Positions 35,101 through 43,811 of a DNA stretch of 64,000 bases are shown piece by piece (positions within the stretch are counted from its first letter, which is position 1; each line of letters begins with the position of its first letter). Position numbers and translations under genes: made by a program. Location: NCBI RefSeq assembly GCF_039523175.1, contig NZ_BAAAEU010000004.1, positions 248,001-312,000 of the forward strand, given 5' to 3'. The notes below the pieces were generated by a model that saw only the letters and a program-made list of their open reading frames with translations, ran no database searches and was not told the origin of the DNA. This DNA is from Dokdonella_A soli (GTDB lineage: Bacteria > Pseudomonadota > Gammaproteobacteria > Xanthomonadales > Rhodanobacteraceae).

Positions 35101-35596
35101 GCTGAAGCTCAGCGGCTCGGCGATCTCGGTGGTTGTGTTCATCGGTCTGATCATGCTGGTCGGCATCGTGGTCAAGAACGCGATCGTGCTGATCGATCGC
35201 GTGAACCAGCTGCGTGAGGCCGGCGTGCCGAAGCGCGAGGCGCTCGCGCAGGGCGCGGAGTCGCGCCTGCGCCCGATCGTGATGACGACGTTGTGCACGC
35301 TGATCGGCTTCGCACCGCTCGCGCTCGGCTGGGGCGATGGCGCCGAGGTGCGCGCACCGATGGCGCTGACCGTGATTGGCGGCCTCGCCGTGTCGACGCT
35401 GCTGACCCTGGTCGTGATTCCGGTCGTCTACGACCTGCTCGATCGCCGTGGCGATGCCTGGTATCTCGCGCGCGCCGAACGTCATCGCGCCAAGGCGACA
35501 GGCGCTTCTGCGCTCGTCCCTGATCGCGAAGGTCAAGAAGCGGCCGTCCATGGCCGCACTTCTCACAACAGCGGTCCTGAGGGAGAGCTGGCATGA
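32123..35596 (+). CDS. RND efflux permease, first of two
   Basis: The 1157-residue protein has 12 expected membrane helices and the HAE1-type blocks VNLLPDLSYPTLTVRTDYEGAAPLEIE, GGLALATGMVVDDSIVVLENI (helix 4 with the proton-relay acids) and LIMLVGIVVKNAIVLID. It is longer than the usual 1030-1060. There is a Ser/Thr/Ala/Gly-rich insertion of about 40 residues near 835-875 (TSGNGNASSTAGATSASKG), and the C-terminal tail PDREGQEAAVHGRTSHNSG is encoded by a family A repeat. The start is a GTG overlapping the adaptor stop, and the stop overlaps the second permease. The two permeases may form a mixed trimer as in MdtBC; the substrate is unknown. Confidence 0.9.
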   Translation: MNLPELATRRRVTVGMLTVTLVLFGLIGLAGLKVNLLPDLSYPTLTVRTDYEGAAPLEIENLISQPVEEAVGVVKNVRKVHSVSRTSQSDVVLEFTWGTDMDMASLEVRDKLDTVQLPLEAKKPLLLRFNPSTDPILRLGLSTAGDKEAGEAQLKQLRRFADDDLKKRLEPVAGVAAVKVGGGLEDEIDVSIDQQKLARLGIDINDVITRLKNENVNASGGRIDEGSQRFLVRTINQFKTLDEMRELLIKVDGNVPIRLKDIAEVRQGFKEREGIVRIDGREAIELAIYKEGDGNTVNVANAVKAQLDKLKEMLPTGASLTTIEDQSVFIQSALSDVKKDALIGGMLAILIIFFFLGDAWSTFIISLSLPVSLIATFFFMGQLHLSLNVMSLGGLALATGMVVDDSIVVLENIARLRGKGASILESAVRGTAEVGMAVTASTLTTVAVFFPLVFVQGVAGQLFRDQALTITFAMLVSLVVAMTLIPMLASLKGRSPLAYREEPTREPRPLPKNRILRSVTIGARAVSGFVFQLLPRAFAWLIAVCSRLFGTVLGRVLRFLGRGVTAPYDRAAAFYHRSLPKAFEHPWRVLGFAAAALASTLALVPSLGLDLIPQLAQGRFDMTVTLPPGTPLVETDKLVGKISAAHAKDPGVASIYGVAGAGTRLDANPTESGENIARLSIALKDGGSKAIEAAEIERLRGGLTRADGSVKFARPQLFSFSAPLEVEIRGYDLDALAKGGQRLSELMKASPRFADVKSTVEGGYPEIQIRFDQDRAAALGLTTRDIADRVVRKVKGEVATRYDFRDRKIDVLVRSRASDRGSVEDIRNLVVGYVAAKGASTSGNGNASSTAGATSASKGSSTTLNDKAQSSADTPIRLAAVADVLSTEGPSEIHRISQERVAIVSSNLRYGDLASAVAEVNDIVAAHPLAAGVKVRIGGQSEELDSSVKSLLFALGLAIFLVYLVMASQFESLLHPFVIMFSIPLAAVGAVLALKLSGSAISVVVFIGLIMLVGIVVKNAIVLIDRVNQLREAGVPKREALAQGAESRLRPIVMTTLCTLIGFAPLALGWGDGAEVRAPMALTVIGGLAVSTLLTLVVIPVVYDLLDRRGDAWYLARAERHRAKATGASALVPDREGQEAAVHGRTSHNSGPEGELA
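35507..35566. repeat. Palindromic repeat, family A, copy 4, inside a coding region
   Basis: This copy (CTGCGCTCGTCCCTGATCGC, GGTCAAGAA, hairpin GCGGCCGTCCATGGCCGC) lies in frame in the 3' end of the first RND permease gene and encodes about 20 residues of its tail, ending 26 bases before the next start codon. Confidence 0.8.
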
Positions 35597-38500
35597 CACT
35601 CGCCGAGCTCAGCCTGAAACGCCCGGTCACCGCGATCATGTTCTTCGTGTCGATGGTCGTGATCGGCCTGATCGCGGCGTTTCGGTTGCCGCTCGAACAA
35701 TTCCCGAGCATCGACGCGCCATTCCTGTTCGTGCAGATCCCGTATCCGGGCTCCAGCCCGACCGAGATCGAGCGCACGATCACGCGCCCGGTCGAGGAGG
35801 CGCTGGCGACGCTGCCCGGTATCAAGCGCATGAATTCGACGTCGGACGCCGAGTCCGCGCAGATCTTCATCGAGTTCAAGTGGGGCGAGAGCGTCGCGAT
35901 CAAGGCGGTGCAGGCGCGCGAGAAGATTGACGCGATCCGGGCGGATCTGCCATCGGACCTGCAGCGCTATTTCGTCAAGAAGTTCTCGACTTCGGACGAG
36001 CCGGTGCTGCAATTGCGTATCGCCTCCAACGGCGCCGATCTTTCCAACGCGTACGAGTTGATCGAGCGCGAGATCAAGCGCCCGCTGGAGCGTATCGCGG
36101 GGGTGGCGAATGTCGACATTTCCGGCATCGGCAAACCCGAAGTGCAGATCGAGCTGTCCTCGGATCGGCTCACGGCGCACAACATCAACCTCAATGATCT
36201 GTACCAGAAGCTCTCGAGTGCGAATTTCGCGATCTCGGCGGGCCAGATCAGCGCAGCCGGAGCACGCTTCCGCGTGCAGCCGCAGGGACAATGGACCAGC
36301 CTCGACGACATACGCGCGGTTCCGCTCGATGCGAACGGCCTGAAGCTCGGCGATATCGCCACGATAACTCTGCGGCCTGCGCGCGTGGATTTCGCGCGCC
36401 GTCTCGACGGCAAGCCGGCCGTTGGCGTCGACATTCTGCGTGAGCGCAATGCGAATCTCGTCGATGTCGGCACTGCCGTGATGGCCGAGGTCAAGCGCAT
36501 CCAGGCCTCGCCGGAGCTGCATGGGATCCAGGTCTACGCGATGGAGAACCAGGCCGACAACGTGACCGGCTCGTTGAGCCAGCTCGGCAAGGCCGGCCTC
36601 GAAGGTACGCTGTTGTCGGTTCTCGTGCTGTTCTTCTTCCTGCGTGATTGGCCCTCGACCCTGATGGTCTCGCTGGCGATCCCGATCTGCTTCGTGATGA
36701 CGCTTGGCTGCATGTACTTCTTCGGCATCAGCCTCAACGTGCTGTCGATGATGGGTCTGCTGCTCGCGGTCGGCATGCTCGTGGACAACGCGGTCGTCGT
36801 CGTCGAGAGCATCTACCAGTATCGCGAGAAGCAGCCGGACAAACCGTGGTATTGCGCAGTGCAGGGCACCCAGGTCGTCGGCATCGCGATCGCCGCGGGA
36901 ACCCTGTCCAGCGTCGTCGTGTTCCTGCCGAACATCTTCGGCGAGGCGAACAACATCTCGATCTTCCTCGCCCAGGTCGCGATCGCGATGTCGATCGCGC
37001 ATCTCGCCTCGTGGCTGGTCGCGGTCAGCCTGGTGCCGATGCTGGCCTCGAAGCTGCCGCCGCCGAAGTTCCTCGGCCGCGTGACCGTGATCACGCGCCT
37101 GCGCGATCGTTATGGCCGCATAGTCGACTGGACGCTGCGCCACCGGCGTCTGACCGTGCTCGCCGTCTTCCTGTTGATGCTGGCGAGCATCGTGCCGATC
37201 ACGCAGACCAAGACGGACATGTTCAATTCCGGCGAGTCGCGCCAACTGCGTCTGTCCTACCAGTTGAACGCGAATTACCGGCTGCAGGATCTGAAGCCCG
37301 CGGTCATGCGGATCGAGAAGTTCCTCGACGACAACCGCCAGCGTTTCGAGATCAAGTCGGTCTACACCTGGTATGCCGAGCAAGGCCAGGCGGTGACGCG
37401 CATCCTGCTGACCGACGCGGACCAGGCCAAGCGCAAGGCCAGCGACATCCAGGAGGAAATCCGCAAGGAACTGCCCACGCTTGCGGTCGGCAAGGTCGGC
37501 TTCGACAACAGCGGCAACGGCAATCTCAGTGGCGGCGTCGACATCTCGCTGATCGGCGATTCAATGGACCAGCTCCGGGAGCTTTCGCCCAGCGTGTTGA
37601 CCATGCTGTCAAGCCTTCCGAGCCTGCGCGACGTGCGCACCGAAAAGGGCAACGGCGACCGCGAGGTCGCGACGCGCGTCGATCGCGTGCGCGCGAAACG
37701 ATACGGTTTTGACGCGCAGAGCGTCGCCAACTACATCCAGATTGCGCTGCGCGGAATGCCGCTCAAGGATTTCCACGCGGACGACCGCACGTTGCCGGTC
37801 TGGCTGCGCTTTCAGGGCGCCGATACGCAGAGCATCGCCGGCTTGTCCGATTTCAAGCTGCGCGCGCCGGACAACACGCAGATTCCGCTGCTGTCGATGC
37901 TGCGTACGGATACGCGTGAAACGCCGTCGGCGATCCAGCGCGTCGACCGCATGACCGCACTCAAGATCACCGCGAACCTCGGCGAAGGCAAGACCATGCC
38001 TGAAGCGCGCAAGGAGATCACCGCCGCGATGAACGCGGTCGCGCTGCCGCCGGGTTACCGCTGGAGTTTCGGCGAGGGTTTCGACCGCGACGATCAGGCC
38101 GGCCAGCAGATGCTGTTCAACACGGGCGTTGCTCTGATCCTGGTCTATGTCGTGATGTGCGCGATGTTCGAGTCGCTGCTGTTCCCCGCGGCGATCCTGA
38201 TGACCTTCGTGTTCTCGGTATTCGGCGTGTTCTGGCTGTTCTGGCTCTCCGGCACCACGTTCTCGATCATGGCGGCGATCGGCATCCTGATCCTGATGGG
38301 CGTCGTCGTGAACAACGGCATCGTGATGATCGTGCACATCAACCAGCTGCGCCATGAAGGGCATCTGCGCAGCGAGGCGCTCATTCTCGGTGCGAAGGAA
38401 CGCTTGCGCCCGGTGCTGATGACCATGGCAACCGCGATCCTCGGCATGCTGCCTCTCGCGATCGGCGGCGCCGAGGCCTGGAGCGACGGCCCGCCGTATT

Positions 38501-38682
38501 CACCGATGGCACGCGCGATCGCCGGCGGACTCACGTTCTCGACGATCGTGACCCTGCTCGCGCTGCCGTGCATCTACTCGCTGCTCGACGATGCACGGCT
38601 GTGGATGCGACGCGTGATCGCGGATGCGCGAGCCGGGCGGGTGCGGACCGGTCAAGCTGCAACGGGAGCGACGCCGGTCTAG
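35593..38682 (+). CDS. RND efflux permease, second of two
   Basis: The 1029-residue protein is a full-length RND pump: LPLEQFPSIDAPFLFVQIPYPGSSPTEIERTI at the first periplasmic loop, MGLLLAVGMLVDNAVVVVESIYQYRE in helix 4, and ILILMGVVVNNGIVMIVHINQLR in the second half. It shares its operon with one adaptor and a sister permease, and its start overlaps the stop of the sister gene by four bases. Its stop overlaps the convergent aldehyde dehydrogenase gene by four bases. MdtBC-type pumps also use one adaptor with two different permeases; that parallel is inference. Confidence 0.9.
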   Translation: MTLAELSLKRPVTAIMFFVSMVVIGLIAAFRLPLEQFPSIDAPFLFVQIPYPGSSPTEIERTITRPVEEALATLPGIKRMNSTSDAESAQIFIEFKWGESVAIKAVQAREKIDAIRADLPSDLQRYFVKKFSTSDEPVLQLRIASNGADLSNAYELIEREIKRPLERIAGVANVDISGIGKPEVQIELSSDRLTAHNINLNDLYQKLSSANFAISAGQISAAGARFRVQPQGQWTSLDDIRAVPLDANGLKLGDIATITLRPARVDFARRLDGKPAVGVDILRERNANLVDVGTAVMAEVKRIQASPELHGIQVYAMENQADNVTGSLSQLGKAGLEGTLLSVLVLFFFLRDWPSTLMVSLAIPICFVMTLGCMYFFGISLNVLSMMGLLLAVGMLVDNAVVVVESIYQYREKQPDKPWYCAVQGTQVVGIAIAAGTLSSVVVFLPNIFGEANNISIFLAQVAIAMSIAHLASWLVAVSLVPMLASKLPPPKFLGRVTVITRLRDRYGRIVDWTLRHRRLTVLAVFLLMLASIVPITQTKTDMFNSGESRQLRLSYQLNANYRLQDLKPAVMRIEKFLDDNRQRFEIKSVYTWYAEQGQAVTRILLTDADQAKRKASDIQEEIRKELPTLAVGKVGFDNSGNGNLSGGVDISLIGDSMDQLRELSPSVLTMLSSLPSLRDVRTEKGNGDREVATRVDRVRAKRYGFDAQSVANYIQIALRGMPLKDFHADDRTLPVWLRFQGADTQSIAGLSDFKLRAPDNTQIPLLSMLRTDTRETPSAIQRVDRMTALKITANLGEGKTMPEARKEITAAMNAVALPPGYRWSFGEGFDRDDQAGQQMLFNTGVALILVYVVMCAMFESLLFPAAILMTFVFSVFGVFWLFWLSGTTFSIMAAIGILILMGVVVNNGIVMIVHINQLRHEGHLRSEALILGAKERLRPVLMTMATAILGMLPLAIGGAEAWSDGPPYSPMARAIAGGLTFSTIVTLLALPCIYSLLDDARLWMRRVIADARAGRVRTGQAATGATPV

Positions 38683-40082
38683 CGCCCGATCAGGATCTTC
38701 AACATGCGTCGGAAGGTGTCGCGATACGGCGGATTCAGCAACCCCACCGCGTTCCAGCGCGCCTGGTGGAACACCGGTTTCATGCGCGAGAACGTGCGGA
38801 AGCCGTCCTCACCGTGGTAGGCGCCCATGCCGGACGCGCCAACACCGCCGAACGGCAGGTTGTGCTGCGCGATGTGCAGGATCGTGTCGTTCACGGTGAC
38901 ACCGCCGGCCTGCGTGCGCGCGAGCACCGTGTCGATCGTGGCGCGATTCTCGTCGAACACGTACAGCGCGAGCGGGTGCGGATGCACGGCGATGTAGGCG
39001 AGCGCTTCGTCCAGCGAATCATACGGAACCAGCGGCAGCAGCGGCCCGAAGATCTCCTGCTGCATCACCGCCATGCCGTCGTCGACGCCGGTGAGCAGGG
39101 TCGGCGCGAACACGCGAGCCGCGATATCCGCGTCCGTGTCGCCGAACGTGTGTGCGGTCGCACCGGCCGCGACCGCTGCGTCACGCAACGAGACGAGGCG
39201 CGTGTAGTGGCGATCCGTCGCGATGCTCGCATACTGCGGGTTCGATGCGGGTTGCGGATACAGCTTCGCGATCATCGCCCGCGACGTCTCCACGAATTCG
39301 GACACGCGCGCGCGAGGCAGCAGCACGTAGTCGGGCGCGATGCAGGTCTGGCCGGCATTGACCAGCTTGCCGAGCGCGATGCGTTCGACCGCGTGTTCGA
39401 AGCGCGCATTCGGCCCGATGATCGCCGGCGACTTGCCGCCAAGCTCGAGCGTGACCGGTGTCAGGTTCGCCGCGGCCGCGCGCATGACCTCGCGACCGAC
39501 CACGGTGGAGCCGGTGAACAGCAGGTGGTCGAACGGCAGCGCCGCGAACGCGCGCGCGACCTCGGCATCGCCGTTGACGACCGCGACTTCGCCGCCCGGG
39601 AAATACGTTTCGACGAGTTCGGCGAACAACGCCGAGAAGCGTGGCGTGAGTTCGCTCATCTTCACCAGCACGCGATTGCCGGCCGCGAGTGCGTCGGTGA
39701 GTGGCCCGGCCGCGAGATACAGCGGGTAGTTCCACGGCACGATGATGCCGACCACGCCGAGTGGCTGTGACAGGATCTCGGTGCGCGCGGGCAGGAACCA
39801 GAATCCGGCCCAGCGCCGGCGCGGGCGCATCCAGTGCCGCAGGTGACTGAGCGCGTGACGGATTCCAGAGAGGCTCGGAAAGGCCTCGTAAAGGTCGGTC
39901 TCCTCGGCGGGGCGCCGGCCGAAGTCGGATGCGATCGCAGAGGCGATCGCATCCCGGTTGTCGCGGATCAGCGCCTCGAGCGCGCGCAGGCGCTGCACGC
40001 GCGTCGCCAGATCCGGCGATGCGTCGCGCGTCTGCGCGGCGCGCATCCTTGCCAGCAGTTCGGACAGCGGTTCGTTCGTCAC
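38679..40082 (-). CDS. Coniferyl-aldehyde-dehydrogenase-like aldehyde dehydrogenase
   Basis: The 467-residue protein has the ALDH catalytic residues E213 (TLELGGKSPA) and C247 (NAGQTCIAPDYV), the NAD-binding IIVPWNYPLYLAAGPLTDALAAGN and FTGSTVVGREVM. The C-terminus VNDTILHIAQHNLPFGGVGASGMGAYHG is that of the class 3/coniferyl aldehyde group. It oxidises an aldehyde to an acid with NAD(P); the natural substrate is not shown. Its GTG start follows the TonB receptor stop by one base, so it is the last gene of that leftward group and may process what the receptor imports. Confidence 0.87.
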   Translation of the reverse strand: MTNEPLSELLARMRAAQTRDASPDLATRVQRLRALEALIRDNRDAIASAIASDFGRRPAEETDLYEAFPSLSGIRHALSHLRHWMRPRRRWAGFWFLPARTEILSQPLGVVGIIVPWNYPLYLAAGPLTDALAAGNRVLVKMSELTPRFSALFAELVETYFPGGEVAVVNGDAEVARAFAALPFDHLLFTGSTVVGREVMRAAAANLTPVTLELGGKSPAIIGPNARFEHAVERIALGKLVNAGQTCIAPDYVLLPRARVSEFVETSRAMIAKLYPQPASNPQYASIATDRHYTRLVSLRDAAVAAGATAHTFGDTDADIAARVFAPTLLTGVDDGMAVMQQEIFGPLLPLVPYDSLDEALAYIAVHPHPLALYVFDENRATIDTVLARTQAGGVTVNDTILHIAQHNLPFGGVGASGMGAYHGEDGFRTFSRMKPVFHQARWNAVGLLNPPYRDTFRRMLKILIGR

Positions 40083-40083
40083 G

Positions 40084-42570
40084 TCAGAATTTTACGCCCA
40101 GTTCCACACCCCACATCCGGGGTGGCGTGATGTTGGCGAACGGCGTACCGAGCACGGTCGCGGTGATGTTGTTCACGCCCGTCACGTAGCGCTTGTCGAA
40201 GACATTGTTGACGAACACGGCGACGCTCCATGGCACGCCCGACGACGACCAGCCCAGGCGCAGATCAGTGCGATTCTGCGCCTCGCCGACTGCGAAAGCG
40301 GGCGTGACCAGGCAACCGCCCTGCACACGCGAATCGGTGTTGCAGCGCGTCTTGCCGCGATAGGCATGCTGCAGGACGAAGTCGAGATCCCCGTTGAACA
40401 CGTCATGCCAGAGGTAGTCCATGCCGGCCGTGGCGGAGAACAGCGGTTCGCCAGTCGGCTGGCCGGACAGGTCCTTGCCGTCCGATGCGACGTAGTGCTT
40501 GTAGCTTGCGTCGATGTAGGCGCCGGCGAAGTTCAGGCGCAGGCTGTCGGTTGCCTGCCAGTGCGCTTCGGCTTCGAGTCCTTTCGCCTCCTGGTCGCTG
40601 ACGGTGACCAGGTACAGGGGCAGGTTGCCGTTGCCGTTGGACACCAGCGACAGCGACTGCAGGTTCGAGTACTTGTAGTAGTAGATCGACGCGTTCAGCA
40701 GCAGGTGGTAGTCGGGAAAGTAGCTCTTGATGCCGGCCTCGTAGTTCCGCACCGTTTCCGGCTCGTAGTGCGAGCCCGGCAATGCGAAGTTGTAGCCGCC
40801 CGCCTCGTAGCCCTTGGTCACCGAACCGTAGAGCATCACGTCCGGCGTCAGCTTGTAGTCGAGCACGACGCGCGGGCTGGTATCGCTCCAGCTGTTGCTG
40901 ACCACCAGCGGCTTGGCGGTCGAGGCCGGCGTGCCAAACTCGATATTGCCGTTGGTGCCGGGCTGCGCGAGAGGGGACTTCAGGACCTGGGCCTGATCGG
41001 GCGTGATGTAGCCGAGCGCCAGCAGCTCGGCCAGTGCGGCATCGAGCTCGGTCGCGGTGCGCACTGGGTTGTACCAGCTGAACTCGCGGTCGTCGCGGGT
41101 GAACCGGATGCCGGTGGTCAGGTTCAACTTGTCGGTCAGGTGCCAGATCACGTCACCGTACGCCGCATACGCTTTCGAGATGTTGTGGTTGAACATGCTC
41201 TCCCGCCAGGGATCGCCGAGCAGGCCTGGCGCGCCTTGACTGGTGAGATAGCTGTACAGCGTTCCATCCGGCGACACCGGCGTCGGCGACAGGTTCTTGA
41301 TCACCGTATCGATGCTGTCGGTGAGCAGGTTCAGCTGGCTTTCCTGATGCGCGTTGTCGTAGTAGTAGCTGGCGCCCGCGACCCAGTCGACGAGAGCGTT
41401 CTTGCCCGACAGCTTGAATTCCTGCGACCAGCTGGTGTTCTGCTCGATATTCGCGTCGTCGAAGTACAGATTGCGGCGATTCGTGCCGTCGTTGTCCTCG
41501 CGGTTCAACGTCGTGAAGTGCCGGTACGCGGTGATCGACGTCAGGTCGCCGAATGCGAACGGATGCTCGACGCGCAGCGTGACGCCATCGAATTTGCGCG
41601 TTTCCCTGCCGTCGACCACATCGTTGAGCACGGGAGCCTTGAACGGATCGAGGTAAGTCGCCGGATCGGGCGGAAACGTCGGCGTCCCCGGAGCCGGCGG
41701 CAGCGGAACGATGCCGATCGCGGGCCGCGCGGGTTGGTTCAGCTTCTCGTGCTCCCAGGCCACGCGCACCGTGGTGTCGCCGGGCGCGTTCCAGCGGAAT
41801 TGCGCGCGGAAGCCCCAATCGTTGTTCTTGTCGTACTGCTGGCCGGTCGCGGAGTCGCGCAGCCAGCCATCGCTCCGGTTGTCGACAAAGCTGAGGCGGA
41901 ACGCCATGTCCTGGTTGATCGGCGCATTCAACAAGGCGTCGAGGTAGTTCGTGCCGTAGTTGCCGACGCGCACCAGCGCCTGCTCCTGCCAGGTGTTGCC
42001 CGGTTCGTTGGTGACGACGGAGATCGCGCCGCCCGCGCTGTTGCGGCCGAACAGCGTGCCCTGCGGGCCTTTCAGCACCTCGATGCGCTGCATGTCGTTG
42101 AACATCAGCAGCGCGCCGCCGGTCTTGCCGGTGTAGACATCATCCTCGTAGATGCCGATCGGCGAATCGGTGCCGATGCCGAAGTCGCTGATGCTGATGC
42201 CGCGCAACGTATAGCCCGGTTGCGTCGGCTGTTCGCCGCTGACGACGAGGCCAGGGATATAGCCATTCATCTTCGACAGGTCGGTCGCGGCCAGCGATTC
42301 GACCTGCTTCGCGGTGACGATCTGCATCGGAATCGGCACGTCCTGCACTTCCTGGGTGCGACTCTGCGCCGTGACCGTGATGTTGCCGAGCTGCTGCGCG
42401 CTCGCGGTATCGGTCGGGTCGGCCGCCTGGTCAACGCCGGTTCCTGCCTGCGCCGCGGATTCCGCCGCGTCCGTGGCCAGCGCACTGCCGCAGCAGAGCG
42501 ATGAAGCGGCCGCACCCTGCAACAGCGCATAGCGAAGGCAGGCAACCAGCGGACGTTTGCGAATGATCAT
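40084..42570 (-). CDS. TonB-dependent outer-membrane receptor
   Basis: The 828-residue protein has a signal peptide (ACLRYALLQGAAASSLCCGSALA), a TonB-box candidate (GNITVTAQSR), a plug domain (VPIPMQIVTAKQVESL...MQRIEVLKGPQGTLFGRNSAGGAISVVTNEP) and a beta-barrel ending in aromatic GVELGVKF. The wording is of the large carbohydrate/terpenoid-uptake group found in Caulobacter and sphingomonads rather than of siderophore receptors. The ATG at 42570 has AAGGGGAAATCG just upstream. The substrate is unknown, but its neighbours (aldehyde dehydrogenase, di-haem cytochrome, beta-helix protein) suggest a carbon source that is oxidised in the envelope. Confidence 0.93.
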   Translation of the reverse strand: MIIRKRPLVACLRYALLQGAAASSLCCGSALATDAAESAAQAGTGVDQAADPTDTASAQQLGNITVTAQSRTQEVQDVPIPMQIVTAKQVESLAATDLSKMNGYIPGLVVSGEQPTQPGYTLRGISISDFGIGTDSPIGIYEDDVYTGKTGGALLMFNDMQRIEVLKGPQGTLFGRNSAGGAISVVTNEPGNTWQEQALVRVGNYGTNYLDALLNAPINQDMAFRLSFVDNRSDGWLRDSATGQQYDKNNDWGFRAQFRWNAPGDTTVRVAWEHEKLNQPARPAIGIVPLPPAPGTPTFPPDPATYLDPFKAPVLNDVVDGRETRKFDGVTLRVEHPFAFGDLTSITAYRHFTTLNREDNDGTNRRNLYFDDANIEQNTSWSQEFKLSGKNALVDWVAGASYYYDNAHQESQLNLLTDSIDTVIKNLSPTPVSPDGTLYSYLTSQGAPGLLGDPWRESMFNHNISKAYAAYGDVIWHLTDKLNLTTGIRFTRDDREFSWYNPVRTATELDAALAELLALGYITPDQAQVLKSPLAQPGTNGNIEFGTPASTAKPLVVSNSWSDTSPRVVLDYKLTPDVMLYGSVTKGYEAGGYNFALPGSHYEPETVRNYEAGIKSYFPDYHLLLNASIYYYKYSNLQSLSLVSNGNGNLPLYLVTVSDQEAKGLEAEAHWQATDSLRLNFAGAYIDASYKHYVASDGKDLSGQPTGEPLFSATAGMDYLWHDVFNGDLDFVLQHAYRGKTRCNTDSRVQGGCLVTPAFAVGEAQNRTDLRLGWSSSGVPWSVAVFVNNVFDKRYVTGVNNITATVLGTPFANITPPRMWGVELGVKF

Positions 42571-42652
42571 CGATTTCCCCTTCGTTCGGCCTATGAGCGA
42601 GGCTGGCTCACGGGTGGTTTCTGGTATGCGCCTGAATCGCACGCAGTCGCGC

Positions 42653-43810
42653 TTATCCGGCGTTGTTGCAATCCCCTTGCTGCGCGGCAATCCACGCGCG
42701 GATCAACTCGACGCCCTCGCGGTGCACGGTGCTGCGGCCGAGCTCGGGCATCATCACGCCGGGTTCCGAGGAACCCATGCGGTAGGGCAGGATCGAGTCA
42801 GCGGGCTTGCCGGGCACGATGTCGAAGAAGTGGTCACCGGTGCCGCGGCCGGCCGCAACCGGCGGCTTGCAGACGCCGAGATGGCGGTCGGCGGCTCCGC
42901 TGATGTCCAGCGTCAGTGCCGTGGTATTCGCCGCACCCTTCGGGTTGTGGCAATGGCCGCAATTCACGTCGAGATAGGCACGCGCGCGCGAATCCAGCGA
43001 CTGCGTCGTGTCCATCCAGTTCACATTGCGTGGCGCGTCGGCCGCCGCCGGCGCGCCGCTCAGGTAGCCGACGCGAGCGAGGTGCGCGAGCTGGTTTTCG
43101 TTGCCGTCGGCATAACGGAAATCGCGGTTCAGATGCCGCGCCTTCGGCCCGATCGGGCCGATCGCGCGGGTGACCCAGTCACGCGCATGGCAGCTCGCAC
43201 ACTGGCTCTCGTCGGGCACCACATAGTTGAACGCGTCCCGGGCGCCATCGTCGGAAACCAGCTCGAGAGGAATCACGTCACCGGTGCGCGCCAGCACGGC
43301 GTCGGTCTGCGCGGCATTCCACACGTAGGGAAACGCGGTCCAGCCTTCCGCACGCCGCACCAGCAGGCGAGTCTCGACCAGGCGCACATGATCGAGGTCG
43401 ATGCCGGACGTGCCGAAATCCCGCGAGACATCGTAGGTGCGTGCGACCGCGGCGCCTCCGCGCGCGCCCTGGTCTGGCAGAGGGTAGTAGAAGGTCTTGC
43501 TGATGATCGTGCCGACCGGAAAGTCGAATGCCTCGGTGGCGGAGTAGGTCGCGGAGACGCCCGCTGGCATCCAGATCGTGCGCAGCTTGTGCGCGTAGTC
43601 GGTGAACAGCGGCGTGTTGAGGTCGTAGGGCACGACGCGGTCGTTCAGCACGAGCCGCTTGCCGGCCACCTCCAGCACATGCCATTCGCCCAGGTGCTGC
43701 GGCCTGCCTTCCGCATGGAACAGCACCGGCGGGAGGGTACGCTGGCAGGCGACAAGGGCGAGGGCGGCGAGCAGTGACAGTGCGCGCACCGCGATGTTCC
43801 GGATCTGCAC
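42653..43810 (-). CDS. Di-haem c-type cytochrome lipoprotein (SO2930/HNE_0200 family)
   Basis: The 385-residue protein begins with a lipoprotein signal (ALSLLAALALVAC). It has the family's N-terminal block LNTPLFTDYAHKLRTIWMPAG and two haem sites, CASCH near 205 and CGHCH near 285, then a C-terminal region with MMPELGRSTVHREGV. This is the TIGR03806 family, which is known to occur in pairs with the TIGR03805 beta-helix protein encoded just upstream here. The biochemical role is unknown; electron transfer from an oxidised substrate is plausible. The start is taken as GTG at 43810, with AAGG upstream; a TTG at 43828 is possible. Confidence 0.85.
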   Translation of the reverse strand: MQIRNIAVRALSLLAALALVACQRTLPPVLFHAEGRPQHLGEWHVLEVAGKRLVLNDRVVPYDLNTPLFTDYAHKLRTIWMPAGVSATYSATEAFDFPVGTIISKTFYYPLPDQGARGGAAVARTYDVSRDFGTSGIDLDHVRLVETRLLVRRAEGWTAFPYVWNAAQTDAVLARTGDVIPLELVSDDGARDAFNYVVPDESQCASCHARDWVTRAIGPIGPKARHLNRDFRYADGNENQLAHLARVGYLSGAPAAADAPRNVNWMDTTQSLDSRARAYLDVNCGHCHNPKGAANTTALTLDISGAADRHLGVCKPPVAAGRGTGDHFFDIVPGKPADSILPYRMGSSEPGVMMPELGRSTVHREGVELIRAWIAAQQGDCNNAG

Positions 43811-43811
43811 G

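Noticed and set aside
39958..42504. Plus-strand open frame of 848 codons opposite the TonB receptor
   Set aside because: The receptor has a signal peptide, plug and barrel; the opposite product is a Val/Arg-rich string typical of antisense reading.
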